A stretch of DNA of 64,000 bases from NCBI GenBank assembly GCA_964057225.1, contig OZ059900.1, positions 20,227,638-20,291,637 on the forward strand, read 5' to 3'. Below, piece after piece: positions 53,354 through 64,000 of the stretch. Position 1 is the first letter of the stretch, and each line of letters opens with the position of its first letter. This DNA comes from Auanema rhodensis (lineage: Eukaryota > Nematoda > Chromadorea > Rhabditida > Rhabditidae). The position numbers and the translations under genes are program-made. Under the pieces are notes generated by a model. That model was not told the DNA's origin, made no database searches, and saw nothing but the letters and a program-made list of their open reading frames with translations.

Positions 53354-56300
53354 GTTACATACTAAAATGAAGCATTTCACATGCTGAACACTAGAAAAAT
53401 ACAAAAACACAGTATTTCCCATGAGAAATATTTTATTATGCTGGAAAACCAGTTTTTGGAAATTTCGCTGTAAACAAGGTTTTGACTTACGATTTCATGT
53501 GTTCAAACTCATGCAATGTCAATGAAACCTAGCTCAAAATTGTTCGTACAACGTCTAGTTCCACTTTCACGACAAAAAAACAGGGGTTAGAAAATTAAGG
53601 AAATTAGCATATTCTGAGGGCACGCCCCTTATGGCTAATATTGATTAAATCGATTTTTGTTCATATGAGTCGTCAAATGCAACGAATTTCAGCGTGTTAC
53701 ATACTAAAATGAAGCATTTTACATGCTGAACACTAGAAAAATACAAAAACACAGTATTTCCCATGAGAAATATTTTATTATGCTGGAAAACCAGTTTTTG
53801 GAAATTTCGCTGTAAACAAGGTTTTGACTTACGATTTCATGTGTTCAAACTCATGCAATGTCAATGAAACCTAGCTCAAAATTGTTCGTACAACATCTAG
53901 TTCCACTTTCACGACAAAAAAACAGGGGTTAGAAAATTAAGGAAATTAGCATATTCTGAGGGCACGCCCCTTATGGCTAATATTGATTAAATCGATTTTT
54001 GTTCATATGAGTCGTCAAATGCAACGAATTTCAGCGTGTTACATACTAAAATGAAGCATTTTACATGCTGAACACTAGAAAAATACAAAAACACAGTATT
54101 TCCCATGAGAAATATTTTATTATGCTGGAAAACCAGTTTTTGGAAATTTCGCTGTAAACAAGGTTTTGACTTACGATTTCATGTGTTCAAACTCATGCAA
54201 TGTCAATGAAACCTAGCTCAAAATTGTTCGTACAACATCTAGTTCCACTTTCACGACAAAAAAACAGCGGTTAGAAAATTAAGGAAATTAGCATATTCTG
54301 AGGGCACGCCCCTTATGGCTAATATTGATTAAATCGATTTTTGTTCATATGAGTCGTCAAATGCAACGAATTTCAGCGTGTTACATACTAAAATGAAGCA
54401 TTTTACATGCTGAACACTAGAAAAATACAAAAACACAGTATTTCCCATGAGAAATATTTTATTATGCTGGAAAACCAGTTTTTGGAAATTTCGCTGTAAA
54501 CAAGGTTTTGACTTACGATTTCATGTGTTCAAACTCATGCAATGTCAATGAAACCTAGCTCAAAATTGTTCGTACAACATCTAGTTCCACTTTCACGACA
54601 AAAAAACAGGGGTTAGAAAATTAAGGAAATTAGCATATTCTGAGGGCACGCCCCTTATGGCTAATATTGATTAAATCGATTTTTGTTCATATGAGTCGTC
54701 AAATGCAACGAATTTCAGCGTGTTACATACTAAAATGAAGCATTTTACATGCTGAACACTAGAAAAATACAAAAACACAGTATTTCCCATGAGAAATATT
54801 TTATTATGCTGGAAAACCAGTTTTTGGAAATTTCGCTGTAAACAAGGTTTTGACTTACGATTTCATGTGTTCAAACTCATGCAATGTCAATGAAACCTAG
54901 CTCAAAATTGTTCGTACAACGTCTAGTTCCACTTTCACGACAAAAAAACAGGGTTTAGAAAATTAAGGAAATTAGCATATTGTGAGGGCACGCCCCTTAT
55001 GGCTAATATTGATTAAATCGATTTTTGTTCATATGAGTCGTCAAATGCAACGAATTTCAGCGTGTTACATACTAAAATGAAGCATTTTACATGCTGAACA
55101 CTAGAAAAATACAAAAACACAGTATTTCCCATGAGAAATATTTTATTATGCTGGAAAACCAGTTTTTGGAAATTTCGCTGTAAACAAGGTTTTGACTTAC
55201 GATTTCATGTGTTCAAACTCATGCAATGTCAATGAAACCTAGCTCAAAATTGTTCGTACAACATCTAGTTCCACTTTCACGACAAAAAAACAGCGGTTAG
55301 AAAATTAAGGAAATTAGCATATTCTGAGGGCACGCCCCTTATGGCTAATATTGATTAAATCGATTTTTGTTCATATGAGTCGTCAAATGCAACGAATTTC
55401 AGCGTGTTACATACTAAAATGAAGCATTTTACATGCTGAACACTAGAAAAATACAAAAACACAGTATTTCCCATGAGAAATATTTTATTATGCTGGAAAA
55501 CCAGTTTTTGGAAATTTCGCTGTAAACAAGGTTTTGACTTACGATTTCATGTGTTCAAACTCATGCAATGTCAATGAAACCTAGCTCAAAATTGTTCGTA
55601 CAACATCTAGTTCCACTTTCACGACAAAAAAACAGGGGTTAGAAAATTAAGGAAATTAGCATATTCTGAGGGCACGCCCCTTATGGCTAATATTGATTAA
55701 ATCGATTTTTGTTCATATGAGTCGTCAAATGCAACGAATTTCAGCGTGTTACATACTAAAATGAAGCATTTTACATGCTGAACACTAGAAAAATACAAAA
55801 ACACAGTATTTCCCATGAGAAATATTTTATTATGCTGGAAAACCAGTTTTTGGAAATTTCGCTGTAAACAAGGTTTTGACTTACGATTTCATGTGTTCAA
55901 ACTCATGCAATGTCAATGAAACCTAGCTCAAAATTGTTCGTACAACGTCTAGTTCCACTTTCACGACAAAAAAACAGGGGGTAGAAAATTAGGGAAATTA
56001 GCATATTCTGAGGGCACGCCCCTTATGGCTAATATTGATTAAATCGATTTTTGTTCATATGAGTCGTCAAATGCAACGAATTTCAGCGTGTTACATACTA
56101 AAATGAAGCATTTTACATGCTGAACACTAGAAAAATACAAAAACACAGTATTTCCCATGAGAAATATTTTATTATGCTGGAAAACCAGTTTTTGGAAATT
56201 TCGCTGTAAACAAGGTTTTGACTTACGATTTCATGTGTTCAAACTCATGCAATGTCAATGAAACCTAGCTCAAAATTGTTCGTACAACGTCTAGTTCCAC

Positions 56301-57115
56301 TTTCACGACAAAAAAACAGGGGTTAGAAAATTAAGGAAATTAGCATATTCTGAGGGCACGCCCCTTATGGCTAATATTGATTAAATCGATTTTTGTTCAT
56401 ATGAGTCGTCAAATGCAACGAATTTCAGCGTGTTACATACTAAAATGAAGCATTTTACATGCTGAACACTAGAAAAATACAAAAACACAGTATTTCCCAT
56501 GAGAAATATTTTATTATGCTGGAAAACCAGTTTTTGGAAATTTCGCTGTAAACAAGGTTTTGACTTACGATTTCATGTGTTCAAACTCATGCAATGTCAA
56601 TGAAACCTAGCTCAAAATTGTTCGTACAACATCTAGTTCCACTTTCACGACAAAAAAACAGCGGTTAGAAAATTAAGGAAATTAGCATATTCTGAGGGCA
56701 CGCCCCTTATGGCTAATATTGATTAAATCGATTTTTGTTCATATGAGTCGTCAAATGCAACGAATTTCAGCGTGTTACATACTAAAATGAAGCATTTTAC
56801 ATGCTGAACACTAGAAAAATACAAAAACACAGTATTTCCCATGAGAAATATTTTATTATGCTGGAAAACCAGTTTTTGGAAATTTCGCTGTAAACAAGGT
56901 TTTGACTTACGATTTCATGTGTTCAAACTCATGCAATGTCAATGAAACCTAGCTCAAAATTGTTCGTACAACGTCTAGTTCCACTTTCACGACAAAAAAA
57001 CAGGGTTTAGAAAATTAAGGAAATTAGCATATTGTGAGGGCACGCCCCTTATGGCTAATATTGATTAAATCGATTTTTGTTCATATGAGTCGTCAAATGC
57101 AACGAATTTCAGCGT
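53354..57115 (+). repeat. 13-unit duplication, copy 2 diagnostic part (units 157-167)
   Basis: This repeats units 144-154 in order: N(T25C) D D2 D B D2 D G N D2 B. It is preceded by N units 155 and 156, which correspond to units 142 and 143 apart from the T22A mark of 142. Unit 168 (D2) no longer matches its counterpart 155, which sets the right end of the match. Confidence 0.85.
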
Positions 57116-58483
57116 GTTACATACTAAAATGAAGCATTTTACATGCTGAACACTAGAAAAATACAAAAACACAGTATTTCCCATGAGAAATATTTTATTA
57201 TGCTGGAAAACCAGTTTTTGGAAATTTCGCTGTAAACAAGGTTTTGACTTACGATTTCATGTGTTCAAACTCATGCAATGTCAATGAAACCTAGCTCAAA
57301 ATTGTTCGTACAACATCTAGTTCCACTTTCACGACAAAAAAACAGCGGTTAGAAAATTAAGGAAATTAGCATATTCTGAGGGCACGCCCCTTATGGCTAA
57401 TATTGATTAAATCGATTTTTGTTCATATGAGTCGTCAAATGCAACGAATTTCAGCGTGTTACATACTAAAATGAAGCATTTTACATGCTGAACACTAGAA
57501 AAATACAAAAACACAGTATTTCCCATGAGAAATATTTTATTATGCTGGAAAACCAGTTTTTGGAAATTTCGCTGTAAACAAGGTTTTGACTTACGATTTC
57601 ATGTGTTCAAACTCATGCAATGTCAATGAAACCTAGCTCAAAATTGTTCGTACAACATCTAGTTCCACTTTCACGACAAAAAAACAGGGGTTAGAAAATT
57701 AAGGAAATTAGCATATTCTGAGGGCACGCCCCTTATGGCTAATATTGATTAAATCGATTTTTGTTCATATGAGTCGTCAAATGCAACGAATTTCAGCGTG
57801 TTACATACTAAAATGAAGCATTTTACATGCTGAACACTAGAAAAATACAAAAACACAGTATTTCCCATGAGAAATATTTTATTATGCTGGAAAACCAGTT
57901 TTTGGAAATTTCGCTGTAAACAAGGTTTTGACTTACGATTTCATGTGTTCAAACTCATGCAATGTCAATGAAACCTAGCTCAAAATTGTTCGTACAACGT
58001 CTAGTTCCACTTTCACGACAAAAAAACAGGGGGTAGAAAATTAGGGAAATTAGCATATTCTGAGGGCACGCCCCTTATGGCTAATATTGATTAAATCGAT
58101 TTTTGTTCATATGAGTCGTCAAATGCAACGAATTTCAGCGTGTTACATACTAAAATGAAGCATTTTACATGCTGAACACTAGAAAAATACAAAAACACAG
58201 TATTTCCCATGAGAAATATTTTATTATGCTGGAAAACCAGTTTTTGGAAATTTCGCTGTAAACAAGGTTTTGACTTACGATTTCATGTGTTCAAACTCAT
58301 GCAATGTCAATGAAACCTAGCTCAAAATTGTTCGTACAACGTCTAGTTCCACTTTCACGACAAAAAAACAGGGGTTAGAAAATTAAGGAAATTAGCATAT
58401 TCTGAGGGCACGCCCCTTATGGCTAATATTGATTAAATCGATTTTTGTTCATATGAGTCGTCAAATGCAACGAATTTCAGCGT

Positions 58484-59851
58484 GTTACATACTAAAATGA
58501 AGCATTTTACATGCTGAACACTAGAAAAATACAAAAACACAGTATTTCCCATGAGAAATATTTTATTATGCTGGAAAACCAGTTTTTGGAAATTTCGCTG
58601 TAAACAAGGTTTTGACTTACAATTTCATGTGTTCAAACTCATGCAATGTCAATGAAACCTAGCTCAAAATTGTTCGTACAACATCTAGTTCCACTTTCAC
58701 GACAAAAAAACAGCGGTTAGAAAATTAAGGAAATTAGCATATTCTGAGGGCACGCCCCTTATGGCTAATATTGATTAAATCGATTTTTGTTCATATGAGT
58801 CGTCAAATGCAACGAATTTCAGCGTGTTACATACTAAAATGAAGCATTTTACATGCTGAACACTAGAAAAATACAAAAACACAGTATTTCCCATGAGAAA
58901 TATTTTATTATGCTGGAAAACCAGTTTTTGGAAATTTCGCTGTAAACAAGGTTTTGACTTACGATTTCATGTGTTCAAACTCATGCAATGTTAATGAAAC
59001 CTAGCTCAAAATTGTTCGTACAACGTCTAGTTCCACTTTCACGACAAAAAAACAGGGTTTAGAAAATTAAGGAAATTAGCATATTGTGAGGGCACGCCCC
59101 TTATGGCTAATATTGATTAAATCGATTTTTGTTCATATGAGTCGTCAAATGCAACGAATTTCAGCGTGTTACATACTAAAATGAAGCATTTTACATGCTG
59201 AACACTAGAAAAATACAAAAACACAGTATTTCCCATGAGAAATATTTTATTATGCTGGAAAACCAGTTTTTGGAAATTTCGCTGTAAACAAGGTTTTGAC
59301 TTACGATTTCATGTGTTCAAACTCATGCAATGTCAATGAAACCTAGCTCAAAATTGTTCGTACAACATCTAGTTCCACTTTCACGACAAAAAAACAGCGG
59401 TTAGAAAATTAAGGAAATTAGCATATTCTGAGGGCACGCCCCTTATGGCTAATATTGATTAAATCGATTTTTGTTCATATGAGTCGTCAAATGCAACGAA
59501 TTTCAGCGTGTTACATACTAAAATGAAGCATTTTACATGCTGAACACTAGAAAAATACAAAAACACAGTATTTCCCATGAGAAATATTTTATTATGCTGG
59601 AAAACCAGTTTTTGGAAATTTCGCTGTAAACAAGGTTTTGACTTACGATTTCATGTGTTCAAACTCATGCAATGTTAATGAAACCTAGCTCAAAATTGTT
59701 CGTACAACGTCTAGTTCCACTTTCACGACAAAAAAACAGGGTTTAGAAAATTAAGGAAATTAGCATATTGTGAGGGCACGCCCCTTATGGCTAATATTGA
59801 TTAAATCGATTTTTGTTCATATGAGTCGTCAAATGCAACGAATTTCAGCGT
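58484..59851 (+). repeat. D2-B dimer repeat (units 172-175)
   Basis: D2 and B alternate with a 684-bp period. The two B units (173 at 58826 and 175 at 59510) share C167T, which was seen nowhere else, so they are direct copies of each other. Unit 172 has a private change of CGATTT to CAATTT at 58621, not shared by unit 174. This is the smallest clear whole-unit duplication in block V. Confidence 0.8.
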
Positions 59852-60877
59852 GTTACATACTAAAATGAAGCATTTTACATGCTGAACACTAGAAAAATAC
59901 AAAAACACAGTATTTCCCATGAGAAATATTTTATTATGCTGGAAAACCAGTTTTTGGAAATTTCGCTGTAAACAAGGTTTTGACTTACGATTTCATGTGT
60001 TCAAACTCATGCAATGTCAATGAAACCTAGCTCAAAATTGTTCGTACAACATCTAGTTCCACTTTCACGACAAAAAAACAGCGGTTAGAAAATTAAGGAA
60101 ATTAGCATATTCTGAGGGCACGCCCCTTATGGCTAATATTGATTAAATCGATTTTTGTTCATATGAGTCGTCAAATGCAACGAATTTCAGCGTGTTACAT
60201 ACTAAAATGAAGCATTTTACATGCTGAACACTAGAAAAATACAAAAACACAGTATTTCCCATGAGAAATATTTTATTATGCTGGAAAACCAGTTTTTGGA
60301 AATTTCGCTGTAAACAAGGTTTTGACTTACGATTTCATGTGTTCAAACTCATGCAATGTCAATGAAACCTAGCTCAAAATTGTTCGTACAACATCTAGTT
60401 CCACTTTCACGACAAAAAAACAGGGGTTAGAAAATTAAGGAAATTAGCATATTCTGAGGGCACGCCCCTTATGGCTAATATTGATTAAATCGATTTTTGT
60501 TCATATGAGTCGTCAAATGCAACGAATTTCAGCGTGTTACATACTAAAATGAAGCATTTTACATGCTGAACACTAGAAAAATACAAAAACACAGTATTTC
60601 CCATGAGAAATATTTTATTATGCTGGAAAACCAGTTTTTGGAAATTTCGCTGTAAACAAGGTTTTGACTTACGATTTCATGTGTTCAAACTCATGCAATG
60701 TCAATGAAACCTAGCTCAAAATTGTTCGTACAACGTCTAGTTCCACTTTCACGACAAAAAAACAGGGTTTAGAAAATTAAGGAAATTAGCATATTGTGAG
60801 GGCACGCCCCTTATGGCTAATATTGATTAAATCGATTTTTGTTCATATGAGTCGTCAAATGCAACGAATTTCAGCGT

Positions 60878-63800
60878 GTTACATACTAAAATGAAGCATT
60901 TTACATGCTGAACACTAGAAAAATACAAAAACACAGTATTTCCCATGAGAAATATTTTATTATGCTGGAAAACCAGTTTTTGGAAATTTCGCTGTAAACA
61001 AGGTTTTGACTTACGATTTCATGTGTTCAAACTCATGCAATGTCAATGAAACCTAGCTCAAAATTGTTCGTACAACGTCTAGTTCCACTTTCACGACAAA
61101 AAAACAGGGTTTAGAAAATTAAGGAAATTAGCATATTGTGAGGGCACGCCCCTTATGGCTAATATTGATTAAATCGATTTTTGTTCATATGAGTCGTCAA
61201 ATGCAACGAATTTCAGCGTGTTACATACTAAAATGAAGCATTTTACATGCTGAACACTAGAAAAATACAAAAACACAGTATTTCCCATGAGAAATATTTT
61301 ATTATGCTGGAAAACCAGTTTTTGGAAATTTCGCTGTAAACAAGGTTTTGACTTACGATTTCATGTGTTCAAACTCATGCAATGTCAATGAAACCTAGCT
61401 CAAAATTGTTCGTACAACGTCTAGTTTCACTTTCACGACAAAAAAACAGGGGGTAGAAAATTAGGGAAATTAGCATATTCTGAGGGCACGCCCCTCATGG
61501 CTAATATTGATTAAATCGATTTTTGTTCATATGAGTCGTCAAATGCAACGAATTTCAGCGTGTTACATACTAAAATGAAGCATTTTACATGCTGAACACT
61601 AGAAAAATACAAAAACACAGTATTTCCCATGAGAAATATTTTATTATGCTGGAAAACCAGTTTTTGGAAATTTCGCTGTAAACAAGGTTTTGACTTACGA
61701 TTTCATGTGTTCAAACTCATGCAATGTCAATGAAACCTAGCTCAAAATTGTTCGTACAACGTCTAGTTCCACTTTCACGACAAAAAAACAGGGGTTAGAA
61801 AATTAGGGAAATTAGCATATTCTGAGGGCACGCCCCTTATGGCTAATATTGATTAAATCGATTTTTGTTCATATGAGTCGTCAAATGCAACGAATTTCAG
61901 CGTGTTACATACTAAAATGAAGCATTTTACATGCTGAACACTAGAAAAATACAAAAACACAGTATTTCCCATGAGAAATATTTTATTATGCTGGAAAACC
62001 AGTTTTTGGAAATTTCGCTGTAAACAAGGTTTTGACTTACGATTTCATGTGTTCAAACTCATGCAATGTCAATGAAACCTAGCTCAAAATTGTTCGTACA
62101 ACGTCTAGTTCCACTTTCACGACAAAAAAACAGGGGTTAGAAAATTAGGGAAATTAGCATATTCTGAGGGCACGCCCCTTATGGCTAATATTGATTAAAT
62201 CGATTTTTGTTCATATGAGTCGTCAAATGCAACGAATTTCAGCGTGTTACATACTAAAATGAAGCATTTTACATGCTGAACACTAGAAAAATACAAAAAC
62301 ACAGTATTTCCCATGAGAAATATTTTATTATGCTGGAAAACCAGTTTTTGGAAATTTCGCTGTAAACAAGGTTTTGACTTACGATTTCATGTGTTCAAAC
62401 TCATGCAATGTCAATGAAACCTAGCTCAAAATTGTTCGTACAACGTCTAGTTCCACTTTCACGACAAAAAAACAGGGTTTAGAAAATTAAGGAAATTAGC
62501 ATATTGTGAGGGCACGCCCCTTATGGCTAATATTGATTAAATCGATTTTTGTTCATATGAGTCGTCAAATGCAACGAATTTCAGCGTGTTACATACTAAA
62601 ATGAAGCATTTTACATGCTGAACACTAAAAAAATACAAAAACACAGTATTTCCCATGAGAAATATTTTATTATGCTGGAAAACCAGTTTTTGGAAATTTC
62701 GCTGTAAACAAGGTTTTGACTTACGATTTCATGTGTTCAAACTCATGCAATGTCAATGAAACCTAGCTCAAAATTGTTCGTACAACGTCTAGTTTTACTT
62801 TCACGACAAAAAAACAGGGGGTAGAAAATTAGGGAAATTAGCATATTCTGAGGGCACGCCCCTTATGGCTAATATTGATTAAATCGATTTTTGTTCATAT
62901 GAGTCGTCAAATGCAACGAATTTCAGCGTGTTACATACTAAAATGAAGCATTTTACATGCTGAACACTAGAAAAATACAAAAACACAGTATTTCCCATGA
63001 GAAATATTTTATTATGCTGGAAAACCAGTTTTTGGAAATTTCGCTGTAAACAAGGTTTTGACTTACGATTTCATGTGTTCAAACTCATGCAATGTCAATG
63101 AAACCTAGCTCAAAATTGTTCGTACAACGTCCAGTTCCACTTTCACGACAAAAAAACAGGGTTTAGAAAATTAAGGAAATTAGCATATTGTGAGGGCACG
63201 CCCCTTATGGCTAATATTGATTAAATCGATTTTTGTTCATATGAGTCGTCAAATGCAACGAATTTCAGCGTGTTACATACTAAAATGAAGCATTTTACAT
63301 GCTGAACATTAGAAAAATACAAAAACACAGTATTTCCCATGAGAAATATTTTATTATGCTGGAAAACCAGTTTTTGGAAATTTCGCTGTAAACAAGGTTT
63401 TGACTTACGATTTCATGTGTTCAAACTCATGCAATGTCAATGAAACCTAGCTCAAAATTGTTCGTACAACGTCTAGTTTCACTTTCACGACAAAAAAACA
63501 GGGGGTAGAAAATTAGGGAAATTAGCATATTCTGAGGGCACGCCCCTTATGGCTAATATTGATTAAATCGATTTTTGTTCATATGAGTCGTCAAATGCAA
63601 CGAATTTCAGCGTGTTACATACTAAAATGAAGCATTTTACATGCTGAACACTAGAAAAATACAAAAACACAGTATTTCCCATGAGAAATAGTTTATTATG
63701 CTGGAAAACCAGTTTTTGGAAATTTCGCTGTAAACAAGGTTTTGACTTACGATTTCATGTGTTCAAACTCATGCAATGTCAATGAAACCTAGCTCAAAAT

Positions 63801-63955
63801 TGTTCGTACAACGTCTAGTTCCACTTTCACGACAAAAAAACAGGGGTTAGAAAATTAGGGAAATTAGCATATTCTGAGGGCACGCCCCTTATGGCTAATA
63901 TTGATTAAATCGATTTTTGTTCATATGAGTCGTCAAATGCAACGAATTTCAGCGT
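60878..63955 (+). repeat. Block VI: mixed B, G and E units 179-187
   Basis: The order is B, G(C208T, T277C), E, E, B, G(G41A, C208T, C209T), B, G(C208T), E. C208T occurs only in the three G units (180, 184, 186), so these form a sub-lineage of type G. Unit 184 also has G41A, otherwise a mark of type H, without C66T or A68T. Unit 187 has T78G, in the left side of dyad 1 but outside the paired arms. D2, H, T and K units are absent. Confidence 0.85.
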
Positions 63956-64000
63956 GTTACATACTAAAATGAAGCATTTTACATGCTGAACACTAGAAAA
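63956..64000 (+). repeat. Partial unit 188 (window edge)
   Basis: The first 45 bp of a further unit, identical to the consensus over this stretch. It shows that the array continues beyond the window. Confidence 0.97.

Larger units (their letters stand above)
46172..60877 (+). repeat. Block V: D/D2/B/G higher-order repeat domain (units 136-178)
   Basis: Unit order: D G N Z+B N N Z N N(T25C) D D2 D B D2 D G N D2 B N N N(T25C) D D2 D B D2 D G N D2 B D2 D G N D2 B D2 B D2 D B. D2 (G200A with G231C) occurs only in this block. The six-unit motif B D2 D G N D2 (2052 bp) is found at 50276-52327, 54722-56773 and 56774-58825. The first two lie in the 13-unit duplication described separately; the third directly follows the second. 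Unit 139 (47198) combines T22A with B, a recombinant not seen elsewhere. Confidence 0.88.
1..64000 (+). repeat. 342-bp satellite DNA array, 187 full units plus 45 bp
   Basis: The entire window is a single head-to-tail satellite array. The GTTACATAC start recurs at 1, 343, 685 and so on; the last occurrence is at 63956, exactly 187 x 342 + 1 bases after the first. The single extra base is a G in unit 74. All units have the same orientation and no foreign sequence interrupts them. Neighbouring units differ at only zero to about six positions. Such homogeneity over 64 kb, with higher-order repeats, is typical of eukaryotic centromeric or pericentromeric heterochromatin; that location is inferred, not seen. 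The array runs off both ends of the window, so its total length is unknown. I do not recognise the family by name. The strand given is arbitrary. Confidence 0.98.

Noticed and set aside
1-64000. Short open reading frames repeated in every unit (for example ATG at 68 to TGA at 170-172, 34 codons; a reverse-strand stop-free run of about 63 codons from 483 back to 294)
   Set aside because: Every frame on both strands is closed in each unit, the runs are no longer than expected by chance, and no protein motif or codon pattern is visible. I annotate no coding sequence.
1-64000. Human-type alpha satellite (342 = 2 x 171)
   Set aside because: The length coincidence is striking, but the sequence shows no resemblance I can recognise to alpha satellite, and the CENP-B-like motif is weak.
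1-64000. CRISPR array
   Set aside because: The repeat is continuous, with no unique spacers, and the unit is far too long.

Overview
The whole window is one uninterrupted tandem satellite array. A unit of 342 bp, counted here from the G of GTTACATAC (position 1), repeats head-to-tail 187 times and is followed by the first 45 bp of unit 188. I found no gene, RNA gene, mobile element or unrelated spacer on either strand. The unit is about 66% A+T (116 G+C of 342 in unit 1) and has at least one stop in every frame of both strands. Long, highly homogeneous arrays with higher-order repeats are typical of eukaryotic centromeric or pericentromeric heterochromatin. The species cannot be named from the sequence. 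CpG is not depleted (10 observed, about 9.8 expected per unit), which argues mildly for a host that does not heavily methylate CpG here, such as many invertebrates.

Units differ by a few point changes that recur as linked haplotypes. Unit n starts at 1+342(n-1) up to unit 74, and at 2+342(n-1) from unit 75, because unit 74 carries one extra G. Type names used in the entries, with positions inside the unit: N = consensus; B = G233T+C261G; G = T234G+A245G; D = G200A; D2 = G200A+G231C; E = A245G alone; Z = T22A (may combine with others); H = G41A+C66T+A68T+T234G+A245G+A285G; T = A216T+G233T+C261G+T277C; K = C208G; L = G230A+A245G; M = G106A+C220T+A245G+G316A.

Layout: (I) 1-6156, M-type units spaced six units apart. 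(II) 6157-18810, mostly consensus units, with an alternating C115G/T320C dimer block at 7183-11286. (III) 18811-34543, the B, G, D and Z haplotypes appear, ending in a 7-unit higher-order repeat. (IV) 34544-46171, a 7-unit repeat (H-E-T/N-ZE-N-K-L) inside a 15-unit (5130 bp) tandem duplication whose junction monomer is a readable H/T chimera. (V) 46172-60877, a 13-unit (4446 bp) duplication containing a 6-unit repeat (B-D2-D-G-N-D2), then D2-B dimers. (VI) 60878-64000, mixed B, G and E units.

The blocks record repeated local unequal exchange: nearly all events are whole-unit duplications in register, and only one net length change is seen in 64 kb. Inside the unit there are two nested dyad (hairpin-capable) structures about half a unit apart, a weak CENP-B-box-like motif, an AAATCGATTT palindrome next to CATATG, and collinear short matches suggesting that the 342-bp unit began as a dimer of a roughly 170-bp element.
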